DNA from: an uncultured Porphyromonadaceae bacterium
GTDB lineage: Bacteria; Bacteroidota; Bacteroidia; Bacteroidales; Muribaculaceae
Length of the DNA stretch: 44,993 nt
Assembly (NCBI GenBank): GCA_900544305.1
Contig: UQUV01000025.1
Span: 1-44,993, forward strand
Reading direction: 5' to 3'
Part shown: in pieces, positions 27,202 to 36,392 of the stretch
Position numbering within the stretch: position 1 is the stretch's first letter
Layout of the letters: every line of letters begins with the position of its first letter
Notes under the pieces: generated by a model
Databases searched by the model: none
What the model saw: the letters and a program-made list of their open reading frames with translations, nothing else
Told to the model about the DNA's origin: nothing
Made by a program: the position numbers and the translations under genes

Positions 27202-27651
27202 ATGAATCTTTTTGATACAGTCAGCGCCGACATCAAGGCGGCTATGCTCGCACGCGACAAAGTGCGTCTGGAAGCCTTGAGAGGGGTGAAAAAGGAATTT
27301 CTTGAAGCCAAGACTGCGAAAGGCGGAGACGGAGAACTTGCCGACGATGCGGCAATGAAAATTCTCGTCAAAATGGTGAAACAGCGCAAGGAAAGCGCGG
27401 CTATCTACGTTGAGCAGAACCGTCCGGAACTTGCGGAAGAAGAACTTGCACAGGCAGCCGTAATCGAAAGCTATCTGCCGAAACAAATGTCGGAAGAAGA
27501 GCTGACAGCCGCCCTGAAAGCCATCATCGAAAAGGTTGGCGCCACTTCTGCCAAAGATATGGGCAAGGTAATGGGTACCGCCACTAAGGAACTTGCCGGC
27601 AAAGCCGACGGAAAAGCAATTTCGGCCAAAGTACGTGAACTTTTGGCTTAA
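27202..27651 (+). CDS. GatB/YqeY domain protein
   Basis: A 149-residue cytoplasmic protein of the YqeY family, which corresponds to the C-terminal tRNA-binding helical domain of the GatB amidotransferase subunit. It starts MNLFDTVSADIKAAMLARDK, as do most family members, and has VRLEALRGVKKE (~27-38), the central acidic helix and the end helix AKVRELLA. The conserved central segment VIESYLPKQMSEEEL (~88-102) is present. Its function is not firmly known; a role in tRNA-linked processes is inferred from the GatB domain. It sits between ftsZ and serS with gaps of 40 and 27 bases, so it is probably co-transcribed with both. Confidence 0.88.
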   Translation: MNLFDTVSADIKAAMLARDKVRLEALRGVKKEFLEAKTAKGGDGELADDAAMKILVKMVKQRKESAAIYVEQNRPELAEEELAQAAVIESYLPKQMSEEELTAALKAIIEKVGATSAKDMGKVMGTATKELAGKADGKAISAKVRELLA

Positions 27652-27678
27652 TCGTTTCACATTTTTGCATATCGAACA

Positions 27679-28950
27679 ATGTTAACACTTGCAGCAATTA
27701 AAGAAAATCCTCAAGCCATCATCGACCGTTTGAAAGTTAAAAACTTCGATGGAGAGGAACAAATCAACCATATTCTCGACCTGGACAAAAAACGCCGTGC
27801 TGCCCAGACACAATTCGACCAGAACGGTGCGGAACTGAAAAAACTTGCCGCACAAATCGGCGGACTGATGAAGGATGGCAAAAAAGAAGAGGCTGAAAAC
27901 GTTAAGGCAGCCGTTGCCGAACTGAAGGAAAAGAACAAACAGATTGAAGAGGAGCTGAACCAGGCTGCCGATGAAATCACCAACATCCTTCTCAACATCC
28001 CGAACACTCCTTGTGCCATGGTTCCGGAAGGAAAAACAGCCGAGGACAACATCGTGGAAAAGGAAGGCGGTCCGATGCCTAATCTTCCGGCCGATGCACT
28101 GCCACACTGGGAACTGGCCAAGAAATACAACCTTATCGACTTTGAACTGGGTGTGAAAATCACCGGTGCAGGTTTCCCTGTCTACTTCGGCAAGGGTGCA
28201 AAACTACAACGCGCACTTATCCAGTTCTTCCTCGACGAAGCTTCAAAAGCAGGCTATCTGGAAACTCAACCGCCTTACGTTGTAAACGAGGCATCAGGCT
28301 ACGGAACAGGACAACTTCCTGACAAGGAAGGACAGATGTACCACTGTAACCTCGACAACCTCTACCTGATTCCGACAGCCGAAGTTCCAGTGACCAACAT
28401 CTACCGTGACGTGATTTTCGAAGAAAAGGATCTTCCTAAGAAGAACTGCGCATACTCTGCCTGCTTCCGTCGCGAAGCCGGTTCCTACGGTAAGGACGTA
28501 CGCGGCCTCAACCGTCTGCACCAGTTCGACAAAGTGGAAATCGTCCGCATCGAAAAGCCTGAAAACTCTTACGCAGCCCTTGAGGAAATGAAGGACCACG
28601 TTCAAGGCCTGCTCGAAAAGCTGGAACTGCCTTGGCACATCCTTCGCCTTTGCGGCGGCGACATGAGCTTCACTTCCGCCATCACTTTCGACTTTGAAGT
28701 GTACTCTGCCGCACAGCAACGCTGGTTGGAAGTCAGCTCCGTTTCCAACTTCGAAAGCTATCAGGCAAACCGTCTGCACTGCCGCTACCGCGACGCCAAC
28801 AAGAAGATGACGCTCTGCCACACGCTGAACGGCTCCGCTCTTGCCTTGCCGCGTATCATGGCAGCCCTGTTGGAGAACAACCAGACTCCGGAAGGCATCC
28901 GCATTCCGAAAGTGCTTGTTCCTTACACAGGCTTCGACATTATCGACTAA
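27679..28950 (+). CDS. serS: Seryl-tRNA synthetase
   Basis: Class II aminoacyl-tRNA synthetase that charges tRNA-Ser and pre-charges tRNA-Sec where present. The 423-residue protein has the N-terminal antiparallel coiled-coil arm (~30-105, Lys/Glu-rich). The catalytic core contains GAGFPVYFGKGAKLQRALIQ (motif 1 region), CFRREAGSYGKDVRGLNRLHQF (motif 2, ~254-275) and LNGSALALPRIMAALLENNQ (motif 3, with the Arg). The frame is intact and of normal length. It is the last gene of the long plus-strand operon, and a strong terminator follows 40 bases after the stop. Confidence 0.97.
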   Translation: MLTLAAIKENPQAIIDRLKVKNFDGEEQINHILDLDKKRRAAQTQFDQNGAELKKLAAQIGGLMKDGKKEEAENVKAAVAELKEKNKQIEEELNQAADEITNILLNIPNTPCAMVPEGKTAEDNIVEKEGGPMPNLPADALPHWELAKKYNLIDFELGVKITGAGFPVYFGKGAKLQRALIQFFLDEASKAGYLETQPPYVVNEASGYGTGQLPDKEGQMYHCNLDNLYLIPTAEVPVTNIYRDVIFEEKDLPKKNCAYSACFRREAGSYGKDVRGLNRLHQFDKVEIVRIEKPENSYAALEEMKDHVQGLLEKLELPWHILRLCGGDMSFTSAITFDFEVYSAAQQRWLEVSSVSNFESYQANRLHCRYRDANKKMTLCHTLNGSALALPRIMAALLENNQTPEGIRIPKVLVPYTGFDIID

Positions 28951-28989
28951 GCCATACAAGCAACATAAACAAACTTTTTCAATACAAGA

Positions 28990-29014
28990 AAGCCGGCTCA
29001 ACGCCGGCTTTTTT
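28990..29014 (+). terminator. Terminator ending the dcw-serS operon
   Basis: AAGCCGGC (28990-28997) / GCCGGCTT (29003-29010) with a five-base loop, followed by TTTTTT on the plus strand. The stop codons of serS (plus) and queG (minus) face each other across it. It could also act for the leftward transcript, where a shorter T-run follows. Confidence 0.93.
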
Positions 29015-29016
29015 CG

Positions 29017-29973
29017 TTATTTCCCGTTCTTTTCCATTCCCCGGAGGGCGGCTTCCACGTTCCGCATCAGTCCGGCATATTTGGCGCGTTTCACCGCCGA
29101 ACCCTTGAATATGCGGCGGAAATCGTCCTCGCTCATCTGCCGCAGAGAATCGAACGTCAGCGACAGGAATTCCGGTGCCGGGACAAACTCGTCCACACCC
29201 GTCGGACGGGCAAAACGGTTATGCGGACATACCTTCTGGCATTCGTCGCACCCGTAGACGCGTTTTCCGAGCTTCTCAGCCACTTTCTCGTCCAATTCGT
29301 TCCGATATTCAATCGTAAGGCATGAAAGGCAGGAGCGGGCGTCTAAAGCCGCGTAATCGCCGGGCAGCGCACAAGCGGGACAAGCATCGACGCAACGGCG
29401 GCAGTCGGCACAACGCAGACGGCAGGGTTCGTCGGGTTCGAATTCAAGCGTCGTGACAATTTCGGCAAGGAAAAAATAAGAGCCTTTACCGGGTATTATC
29501 AGCTGGTTGTTGCGTCCCACAAAGCCTATTCCGGCTTCCTGCGCCCAATAGCGTTCGCGTATGGGAGCGGAATCCACGCATACACGGCAACGGCAGCCGG
29601 TTGTCGACTGCATATAGTCGGTCACTTCCGCCAGTTTCCGGCGTATGACATCGTGATAGTCCTTTCCATAGGCATAATAGGAGAATTGCGGCGCATCGGC
29701 AGGCTGAAGCTGCCGGGGATAGTAGTTGAGCGCAATACAGATGACCGTGCGGGCACCGTCAAGCAACAAAGCCGGATTGTCGCGCACCTCCTGATGGTTT
29801 TCCATATAGCCCATCGTGAAATGTTTTCCCGCATCGAGCCAACTGCGATATTCCGCAACGGCGGCATCCGCAACCGGATGCACGCGGGCAAACCCACAGG
29901 CATCAAACCCACAGGCAAGAATCCGTTCCCGGAGCTGTTCCTTACATAGGGATGGGGAGGAAACGGTATCCAT
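29017..29973 (-). CDS. queG: Epoxyqueuosine reductase
   Basis: Cobalamin- and iron-sulfur-dependent enzyme of the last step of queuosine tRNA modification. From the ATG at 29973 it has 318 residues. The N-terminal B12-binding part includes the conserved CGFDACGFA and MGYMENHQEVRDNPALLL. The active-site region has KDYHDVIRRKL, VDSAPIRERYWAQEAGIGFVG (~133-153) and PGKGSYFFLAEI. Two [4Fe-4S] clusters are indicated by CADCRRCVDACP and CDECQKVCPHN, plus SCLSCLTIEYR. An upstream in-frame GTG (29997) is possible, but the ATG gives a normal family N-terminus. It overlaps the deacetylase gene by 32 bases. The N-terminal half is about 60 residues shorter than forms with a HEAT tail, which is common. 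Confidence 0.93.
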   Translation of the reverse strand: MDTVSSPSLCKEQLRERILACGFDACGFARVHPVADAAVAEYRSWLDAGKHFTMGYMENHQEVRDNPALLLDGARTVICIALNYYPRQLQPADAPQFSYYAYGKDYHDVIRRKLAEVTDYMQSTTGCRCRVCVDSAPIRERYWAQEAGIGFVGRNNQLIIPGKGSYFFLAEIVTTLEFEPDEPCRLRCADCRRCVDACPACALPGDYAALDARSCLSCLTIEYRNELDEKVAEKLGKRVYGCDECQKVCPHNRFARPTGVDEFVPAPEFLSLTFDSLRQMSEDDFRRIFKGSAVKRAKYAGLMRNVEAALRGMEKNGK

Positions 29974-30556
29974 TTTCCTGAAGCCATTCAATCGCACGCG
30001 GCAAGGCGTAGCGCAGGTTCTTTTCCGCTTTCAGCGAATCGTGGAACACGACAATCGAGCCGTTTCTCACGTAACGCTTCACATTCTCAAGCACCTGTTC
30101 GCCGTTCAGTTTCTTACTGTAGTCGCGCGTAACGAGGTCGTACATCACAATGCGCATATTGTCCTTGATAGCGGCCGCCTGTTTCCAGCGTATCAGTCCG
30201 TGAGGCGGACGGAACAGGGCACTGTCGATATATCCGTGCGCTTCCTCTATGTCGGCAATATAGCGTTTGCGACGCACGATAGAGCCTTGCAGGTGGTGCA
30301 TCGTATGGTTTCCCACACTATGTCCACGACGCAGCACCTCCGCATAGGTTTCGGGATGCTTCCTTACATTGTCGCCCACACAGAAGAAGGTGGCCTTGAT
30401 ACCGTATTTGTCGAGCAAATCAAGCACCCAGGGAGTTACTTCCGGAATCGGACCGTCGTCGAAAGTCAGATACACGGCCTTGTCCTTCATCGGAATACGC
30501 CAGACGGTTTCCGGAAACAGCATTCTGTAGAGCAATGGTGGCTGTTCAATAAACAT
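29942..30556 (-). CDS. Polysaccharide deacetylase (NodB homology, CE4)
   Basis: A 204-residue NodB-fold protein predicted to remove acetyl groups from N-acetylated sugars such as peptidoglycan or surface glycans. The metal-binding motifs are intact: YLTFDDGPIPEVTP (first Asp as base, second as metal ligand, ~29-42) and HSVGNHTMHH (~77-86, metal-binding His residues). The distal motif RPPHGLIRW (~116-124) and the last-helix motif VVFHDS (~169-174) are also present. No signal peptide is visible, but the hydrophobic start (PPLLYRMLFPETVW) could attach it to the membrane; cytoplasmic location is otherwise implied. Its 3' end overlaps queG, so the two are probably co-transcribed. Confidence 0.88.
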   Translation of the reverse strand: MFIEQPPLLYRMLFPETVWRIPMKDKAVYLTFDDGPIPEVTPWVLDLLDKYGIKATFFCVGDNVRKHPETYAEVLRRGHSVGNHTMHHLQGSIVRRKRYIADIEEAHGYIDSALFRPPHGLIRWKQAAAIKDNMRIVMYDLVTRDYSKKLNGEQVLENVKRYVRNGSIVVFHDSLKAEKNLRYALPRAIEWLQENGYRFLPIPM

Positions 30557-30571
30557 TAGCAGTCAATAAAA

Positions 30572-30616
30572 TTAAAAACCGCCGAAGCGAAGCCTGCCGG
30601 CATTCACTTCAGCGGT
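30572..30616 (-). terminator. Terminator after the DUF2723 gene
   Basis: ACCGCCGAAG (30578-30587) and CTTCAGCGGT (30607-30616) pair over ten bases with one G-U. On the minus strand a TTTTTAATTTT run follows. It lies between the DUF2723 stop and the deacetylase start, so the deacetylase may depend on read-through or on a promoter that I cannot see. Confidence 0.75.
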
Positions 30617-30633
30617 CAGTTATTGGTCATTTC

Positions 30634-33600
30634 TTATTGTTCGTTAGCTTTCGGATAGCGTGCAAATACGCGCTCAAGGTTGACACCTTCTGCCTGCAGA
30701 CGCTTCATCACGGCTTCCGTTTCTTCCGGCATAATCGTGTTGTGGAGCTGAAGCAGTTCCATCAGATAGTAAGTGTCGACATACATGTCGGTATTTGTCA
30801 GCAGGCTGTACTGACGCGGGTTCAGCGACTGATAGTAGCGTACATACTGTCCCCAGCGCAAAAGCTCGCTCTCGATAATGCGTTTCGCACGTTCAGTGTC
30901 GTCCTTCATTCCGGCTTCGCTGCCCAACAGATAGGAAATCTGAGCTATCTGCTGGCCAATCTGTACGGCGTAAGGCGATGCAAACGCCGGCAGTTTCTGC
31001 TCGATAAGGTCGAGAATGTGATGAGCCTTCGCAAAGCGGTCGTTCATATACTTTTCAGTTTCCGCATATTCCGGAGTACCCTTGGCAAGCGGAAGCGCAC
31101 CGCCGATAGTGTCGGTCAACTGCGATTTAGCCTGCAAGCCTTCCAGAACGAGGGCAGAAGCAAGGTCAACCATTGCACTACGGGTAGTAGTCACCATGCG
31201 GCGCACTGTTTCGTCGAGATACGGCGCATCTTCCGGCGACTTCACGTCGAGTCCGCCCCAACGGAATTTCTCCGTCACATTGCGGTAAGCCTTGTCGGTA
31301 TTTACGGCAAATGTTCCGTCGTATCCGTATTCAATCGGAGTCAGTTCATAAGCCATACCCGTTGACGACATATACGGCATCAGGCCGTCGTAATAGCTTT
31401 CAGGAACGGTCATGGCGAAATAAATCGGACGTTTCCAGCCTTCGTTGATAACCGACGAAATGATGTCGATACTCATTACCTTGCTGGAGCTCATACCGCC
31501 GTCACTCATCGTGTAGCGGTCGGCGAGCATGTTCAGACGGATGTATTCCGAAATCATATCACGGTCCTTTTCTGCCACAATGCCGTTCTTCACGGCGTCG
31601 TCGGCATTGACAGGGATAAACATCTGCGGATATTTGAATTCCGGCAAGCCCCATGCGTTCTTGTTGTAATCGTCGGAATACAACGCCTTGAGAGCCGATT
31701 GAGCCGGCACTACCATCGCCGTGTCAGGACTGATGAAGTAGTTGAACTGACGACGGTCGTAAGCAAACGCATCGCGCGGAGCCTGCATCGGCAGAGCAGC
31801 CGATTCGTAAGCCGGACGGCGCATCTGGTTGATATACCAGTCGGTTGACAGGTAGCTGAGGTTCACTACGCGCACATCCGTACGCCAGCCTTCCACTTCC
31901 TGAACATACCACAAGGGGAATGTATCGTTGTCACCGTTGGTGAAAATAATACCGTTTTCATCGACACTCGACAGGTAGTTCATACCGAAATCACGTGCGG
32001 CATAGCGGCCGGAACGGTCGTGGTCGTCCCATGTCTGGCTTACCATCTGGAACGGAACTACAAGGCCCAATACCACAGCAGCCACAACAAGCGTGTTGGA
32101 CGCAGTCTTTCCGGATTCTGCCGTAGCATCCTTTGTGAGCACATTCTTGAAAATCAGGCAGAGCAGGCGCCACAAGCCCACAACACCCATACCAATCCAA
32201 ATGGCATAAGCATAGAACGAACCGGCAAATGCGTAGTCACGTTCACGCGGCTGTCCCGGTGTCTGGTTAAGATAAAGCACAATGGCGATACCCGTCATGA
32301 AGAACAGGAAGAATATTACCCAGAACTGCTCAATGCCGCGTTTGCCCTTATAGGCCTGCCAGAGCAGACCGATGATGCCGAGCAGCAGCGGAAGCATGAA
32401 ATATACGTTGTGTCCGGCGTTGCCTTTGCCATAGTCGTCAGGCAGCAACGACTGGTCGCCAAGACGCGGATTGTCGATAAACGGAATGCCGCTTATCCAG
32501 TTTCCGTGAGTGATTTCTCCCTGACCCTGAATATCATTCTGACGGCCAACGAAATTCCACATGAAATAACGCCAGTACATATAGTTCAGCTGATAATTGA
32601 CGAAGTAATCGAGGTTTTCGAGAACAGTCGGTTTCGTGCGGTATTCCGAAGCCAACGCATTGCCGTCTTTGTCGACAAGTGTAGTCACCTGTACCTGTTT
32701 GCCCTTGATACCTCCCAACCAGTCACTATAGGACTTCGCCATTGCAGAGCTGTAAAGACGCGGGAAAAGCATGTTCATTTCCGGCGACATCACATAATCT
32801 TCGGCATAGCCGATTTTGATATAGCGGTCGGGTGCATCAGGCGTAGTCTTCACCTCTTTACGATAAATGGCCTTGCCGTATTTCTTGACAGGGGTCTGCG
32901 TGCCGTTCGGCTGTGCTTCATACAGGATGGAAGCACTGTAAACCGGACCGTAGAGCAACGGAGTTTTGCCGTACTGCTCGCGGTTGAGATAGTCGGCCAA
33001 CGCAAATACGTTGTCAGGAGAGTTCTGGTCCATCGGCGTATGAGCGTTCGAACGAATCAGAATCAGTGCATACGAAGAATAACCGATAAAAATCACAGCC
33101 ACACTGAGAACAATATTGTTGAAAATGCGAACCGGCACTTTCTTGCAGAACTTGAACAGATACAAAGCCAACACAACGGTCAACACAAATGCGACAACCA
33201 GTCCGTCGCCGATAAAGAACATACCGGAAGCCACGATGCTGAGGAAGAACGACAGCTTCATGCGGCTCGGGTTGTCCTGACGATAGAATTCGTAGATTGC
33301 CCATACGAACAATACGGAAACGATTACCGTATAAGCAATTACACCGGAGTTGAAGCTCATTCCGAACGTATTGACAAACAGCAGTTCAAAATACTGTGCC
33401 ACTTCGACGAAGCCCGGCACAAGTCCAAACAGAATCAGCACGATGATGCCGAACGAAACGAGCAGTGCCAACAGCGAACCTTTGACGTTGGTATTCTTGA
33501 ATTTCTTGTAGTAGAACACGAGCACGATGGCCGGAATACACAGCAGGTTAAGCAGATGGACAGCCACCGACACACCGATAGTGTAGGCAATCGCCACGAG

Positions 33601-34131
33601 ATAGCGGTCGGAATGCGGCTGGTCGCAACGGTTCTCCCACTTGAGAATCAGCCAGAAAATCAATGCCGTACAGAAAGAAGAGAAGGCATAAACCTCACCT
33701 TCGACAGCCGAGAACCAGAATGTGTCGCTCCAGGTATAGGCCAAAGCGCCTACCACGCCGCTGCCCATGATGAGAAGCAGCTGCTGCCAACTGTATTCCG
33801 TTTCCTCGTCTTTGGTAATCAGTTTGCGAACAAGGTGCGTAATGGTCCAGAACAGCAGAAGGATGGTTCCTGCACTGAGCAATGCCGACATCGCATTGAC
33901 ACAGACTGCCACCGTATCCGGTCCGGAAGCAAAATTGACAAAGAAGCGCGCGGCAAGCATGAAAATCGGGTTGCCGGGCGGGTGTCCCACTTCGAGTTTA
34001 TTACCTTGTGCGATAAATTCGCCACAATCCCAAAAACTCGCAGTAGGCTCCAGCGTCAACAGATAGGTGACTGCCGCAACGACAAACATCAGCCAGCCTA
34101 ACGAGTTGTTCAACAAATTGTATTTTTTCAT
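30634..34131 (-). CDS. DUF2723 membrane glycosyltransferase-like protein (GT117 family)
   Basis: A 1165-residue protein of the DUF2723 family, common in Bacteroidetes and classed with GT-C glycosyltransferases (GT117). The N-terminal half has about 11 to 13 membrane helices. The first extracytoplasmic loop carries the acidic motif TLEPTASFWDCGEFIA (~26-41) and GHPPGNPIF (~49-57), which in GT-C enzymes hold the catalytic acid and lipid-linked donor site. The rest (~700 to the end) is a large soluble domain with helical repeats. It probably moves a sugar from a polyprenyl carrier onto a protein or glycan outside the cytoplasm; the acceptor is unknown. A -7 box lies 35 bases upstream and a terminator follows. 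Confidence 0.85.
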   Translation of the reverse strand: MKKYNLLNNSLGWLMFVVAAVTYLLTLEPTASFWDCGEFIAQGNKLEVGHPPGNPIFMLAARFFVNFASGPDTVAVCVNAMSALLSAGTILLLFWTITHLVRKLITKDEETEYSWQQLLLIMGSGVVGALAYTWSDTFWFSAVEGEVYAFSSFCTALIFWLILKWENRCDQPHSDRYLVAIAYTIGVSVAVHLLNLLCIPAIVLVFYYKKFKNTNVKGSLLALLVSFGIIVLILFGLVPGFVEVAQYFELLFVNTFGMSFNSGVIAYTVIVSVLFVWAIYEFYRQDNPSRMKLSFFLSIVASGMFFIGDGLVVAFVLTVVLALYLFKFCKKVPVRIFNNIVLSVAVIFIGYSSYALILIRSNAHTPMDQNSPDNVFALADYLNREQYGKTPLLYGPVYSASILYEAQPNGTQTPVKKYGKAIYRKEVKTTPDAPDRYIKIGYAEDYVMSPEMNMLFPRLYSSAMAKSYSDWLGGIKGKQVQVTTLVDKDGNALASEYRTKPTVLENLDYFVNYQLNYMYWRYFMWNFVGRQNDIQGQGEITHGNWISGIPFIDNPRLGDQSLLPDDYGKGNAGHNVYFMLPLLLGIIGLLWQAYKGKRGIEQFWVIFFLFFMTGIAIVLYLNQTPGQPRERDYAFAGSFYAYAIWIGMGVVGLWRLLCLIFKNVLTKDATAESGKTASNTLVVAAVVLGLVVPFQMVSQTWDDHDRSGRYAARDFGMNYLSSVDENGIIFTNGDNDTFPLWYVQEVEGWRTDVRVVNLSYLSTDWYINQMRRPAYESAALPMQAPRDAFAYDRRQFNYFISPDTAMVVPAQSALKALYSDDYNKNAWGLPEFKYPQMFIPVNADDAVKNGIVAEKDRDMISEYIRLNMLADRYTMSDGGMSSSKVMSIDIISSVINEGWKRPIYFAMTVPESYYDGLMPYMSSTGMAYELTPIEYGYDGTFAVNTDKAYRNVTEKFRWGGLDVKSPEDAPYLDETVRRMVTTTRSAMVDLASALVLEGLQAKSQLTDTIGGALPLAKGTPEYAETEKYMNDRFAKAHHILDLIEQKLPAFASPYAVQIGQQIAQISYLLGSEAGMKDDTERAKRIIESELLRWGQYVRYYQSLNPRQYSLLTNTDMYVDTYYLMELLQLHNTIMPEETEAVMKRLQAEGVNLERVFARYPKANEQ

Positions 34132-34165
34132 TACCGGTAGTGTTATTTTTTCTTTTTACAACTTG

Positions 34166-34173
34166 CAAAGATA
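34166..34173 (-). promoter_or_regulatory. -7 box upstream of the DUF2723 gene
   Basis: CAAAGATA on the plus strand reads TATCTTTG on the minus strand, a full TAnnTTTG match, 35 bases before the start codon. No clear -33 element is seen. Confidence 0.6.
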
Positions 34174-34222
34174 GTGTGTTGAATATGTACTTTAGGCATT
34201 TAGCTCCTTAATTGTGGTTAAA

Positions 34223-35500
34223 TTATCGGTTTTTTGCTATGCGGAAAGTGTGATAGGAATCAACAAACGAATAATTTACCGTCAGTCCAAACTGCTCGCA
34301 AATGGAACGGACAATGGTCAATCCGAGTCCGGTCGACTCGTTTTTCCGCTTTTTACCCTGATTGAAGCGGTGGAAAATGCTTTCTCCATCGAGCGCCTCA
34401 TCCGACGGTCCGTTGCTGACGGCAAACTGTCCGGCACTTATGCTGATGCGGATTGTACCCTCTTCCGTATGCACGAAAGCGTTCTTCAACAAGTTGGTGA
34501 CGAGCATTGATGCCAACTGTTCGTTGATTTCACACTCAAAATCTCCGTCACGCACTACTTCCACCTGAATGGCCTTATAGGAATATATCGCCTTGTAGTC
34601 GTCAAGCACATTGTCGACGATCCGTGAAAACGACACATTCGTCGTGTCGGGGAACTGTCCGTTTTCAATGCGCGACAGCAAGAGCATCGACTTGTTGAGT
34701 TTCACGATATTGCCCAGCGAATGGTGGATTTTGGCCAACGTTTCCAGTTGTTCGGGCGTAAGCGTCTCGTCCTCCATCAGCATTTCCACGCGGTTGATGC
34801 TGATGGCAAGCGGAGTCTGCAACTCATGGGAAGCATTTCCCGTAAATTCGCGCTGCTGCTCGTAGAGCCGCTCGTTGCGCTCCATTGTGCGCACTCCCAC
34901 CTCGTTCAACCGGCGGAATTCCGTAATCTTTGTCGGGTTGTTGAGCGGACTGTTCTTCTGCCCTATCCGATAGTTGTCGAGCCATTTCAGGAACACATAC
35001 AGCGGACGCATGCTGCGATAGAACACAAACGAGTTGATTGCGACCACGGCAACGACCAGACAACAGAACAGAATGACAATCCAGTAGAGAATGGCTTCGC
35101 GGATGTCCTCTTTCTCAAAAGTCGGAGTGGCAACCGTCAGTTTGAAATACCGGTCCTCCATGTTTTTGAATACCGTACGGCGCAACCGTGCCGGCTCCGT
35201 TTCGTCAAGCCACACGATGAACACCTCCGCATCGGCATAGCTGATTTGCGGCTGCGACAACGCCTCGGCAGCCGATATTTCTTCGAGATAATACTGGTTG
35301 TTCGTTCCGTTGCTGACAGCAGGCAGTTCCTCGCCGCTCAGCGCCTTTATCATAATCTGCTCGGAATAGTCATCGAGCTGGTCGTCGACCTCATCGTTCA
35401 CCACCCCCATTATGGCAAAATAGAACAGCACAGCCCACACCGCCAAGATAAGCACCATGGCGAGTGAAATGCGGTAGATTATGCGGTAGATGAGCTTCAT
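34223..35500 (-). CDS. Two-component sensor histidine kinase
   Basis: A 425-residue inner-membrane sensor. Membrane helices at ~13-34 and ~138-161 flank a periplasmic sensor domain of about 100 residues. A short linker leads to the dimerisation domain with the phospho-accepting His225 in GNASHELQTPLAI. The ATP-binding domain has the N box LLKNAFVHTEEG (Asn340) and a G box STGLGLTIVRSIC (~389-401). The stimulus is unknown. The gene overlaps the response-regulator gene by four bases, so the two are translated together, with the regulator first. Upstream lie two small secreted PepSY-like proteins on the same strand, which may be targets. Confidence 0.92.
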   Translation of the reverse strand: MKLIYRIIYRISLAMVLILAVWAVLFYFAIMGVVNDEVDDQLDDYSEQIMIKALSGEELPAVSNGTNNQYYLEEISAAEALSQPQISYADAEVFIVWLDETEPARLRRTVFKNMEDRYFKLTVATPTFEKEDIREAILYWIVILFCCLVVAVVAINSFVFYRSMRPLYVFLKWLDNYRIGQKNSPLNNPTKITEFRRLNEVGVRTMERNERLYEQQREFTGNASHELQTPLAISINRVEMLMEDETLTPEQLETLAKIHHSLGNIVKLNKSMLLLSRIENGQFPDTTNVSFSRIVDNVLDDYKAIYSYKAIQVEVVRDGDFECEINEQLASMLVTNLLKNAFVHTEEGTIRISISAGQFAVSNGPSDEALDGESIFHRFNQGKKRKNESTGLGLTIVRSICEQFGLTVNYSFVDSYHTFRIAKNR

Positions 35501-36180
35501 TCTTCCGTTTCCTCCATTTTATAGCCAAATCCGTAGACCGCCTTGATTTCAATGCCGGCATCGGCATCCTTCAGTTTCTTGCGGAGGTTCTTGATATGGG
35601 CATAGATGAAGTCAAAATTGTCGACCATGTCGATATGGTCGCCCCACACGGTTTCGGCAAGCGTCTGCTTGTTGATAAGACGGCCGCGGCGGTTCACGAA
35701 ATATTCCAATATGTCGTATTCCTTACGGCTGAGTTCCAAAGGCTTGTCGTGGGCATACACCTCAAACTTGTCGGGAACGATACGCAAATTGCCGATGCGA
35801 ATCGACGTGTCGCCGCCGTGATTGTTGCGGCGTGCCACGCTCCGGATGCGTGCACTCAGTTCTGCCAGATGGAACGGCTTTGCCAGATAGTCGTCAGCAC
35901 CCAGATTCAGCCCTTCGATTTTGTCCTCGATGGCATCCTTTGCCGACACGATAATCACATTCTCGCGCTTGCCCATCTCTTTCAGCTTGCGCAGAAGGTC
36001 GAGCCCGCTACCGTCAGGGAGCATGATATCCAATAAAATGCAGTCGTAGTCATAAGCCGTTATCTTGTCAAATGCGGCAGCGGCGGTATCGGCCGTTTCC
36101 ACCACATAACGCTCCTTCAGCAAGGACTCACTGATGACTTCCCGCAACTGTTTTTCGTCTTCTACAATCAAAATTTTCAT
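35497..36180 (-). CDS. OmpR/PhoB-type response regulator
   Basis: A 227-residue DNA-binding regulator. The receiver domain (1-120) has the acidic pocket EDE (~7-9), the phosphorylation site Asp51 in DCILLDIMLPDGSG, a Ser/Thr switch in IIVSAKD and the conserved Lys in DDYLAKPF. The winged-helix domain (~128-222) includes LELSRKEYDILEYFVNRRG and VWGDHIDMVDNFDFIYAHIKNLRKKL, a PhoB-like effector signature. It is encoded just before the histidine kinase with a four-base overlap. A -7 box lies 71 bases upstream. Its targets cannot be told from the sequence. Confidence 0.95.
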   Translation of the reverse strand: MKILIVEDEKQLREVISESLLKERYVVETADTAAAAFDKITAYDYDCILLDIMLPDGSGLDLLRKLKEMGKRENVIIVSAKDAIEDKIEGLNLGADDYLAKPFHLAELSARIRSVARRNNHGGDTSIRIGNLRIVPDKFEVYAHDKPLELSRKEYDILEYFVNRRGRLINKQTLAETVWGDHIDMVDNFDFIYAHIKNLRKKLKDADAGIEIKAVYGFGYKMEETEE

Positions 36181-36250
36181 AGTTCTTTCTTTTTTCGGGC
36201 ATCCGGCTGTCTTTCACCAATAAAATCGCTGAACCGAATCCAATTACATA

Positions 36251-36258
36251 CAAAGATA
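36251..36258 (-). promoter_or_regulatory. -7 box upstream of the two-component operon
   Basis: CAAAGATA on the plus strand reads TATCTTTG on the minus strand, matching TAnnTTTG, 71 bases upstream of the regulator start. The leader is longer than for the other genes here. Confidence 0.55.
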
Positions 36259-36313
36259 CCAAATTAAAACTGAAAAGATTCTGAAAATTTCCGTCATTTA
36301 TCTCAGATACAGA

Positions 36314-36353
36314 CATAAAAAAAATTGCCGAGCATCACTGCCAAGCAATTTTA
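36314..36353 (-). terminator. Terminator after the first PepSY-like gene
   Basis: AAAATTGC (36321-36328) / GCAATTTT (36345-36352) with a 16-base loop. On the minus strand a run of eight T residues follows. It lies between the small secreted protein gene and the regulator promoter, so those two transcripts are separate. Confidence 0.75.
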
Positions 36354-36392
36354 GGGTCAGTTGTCAATAGTGAGTAGTTCGTTTTTTAATTT

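Noticed and set aside
32020..34101. 693-codon plus-strand frame opposite the DUF2723 gene
   Set aside because: It is a His/Arg/Gln-rich antisense shadow of a gene with clear domains and normal codon use on the minus strand.
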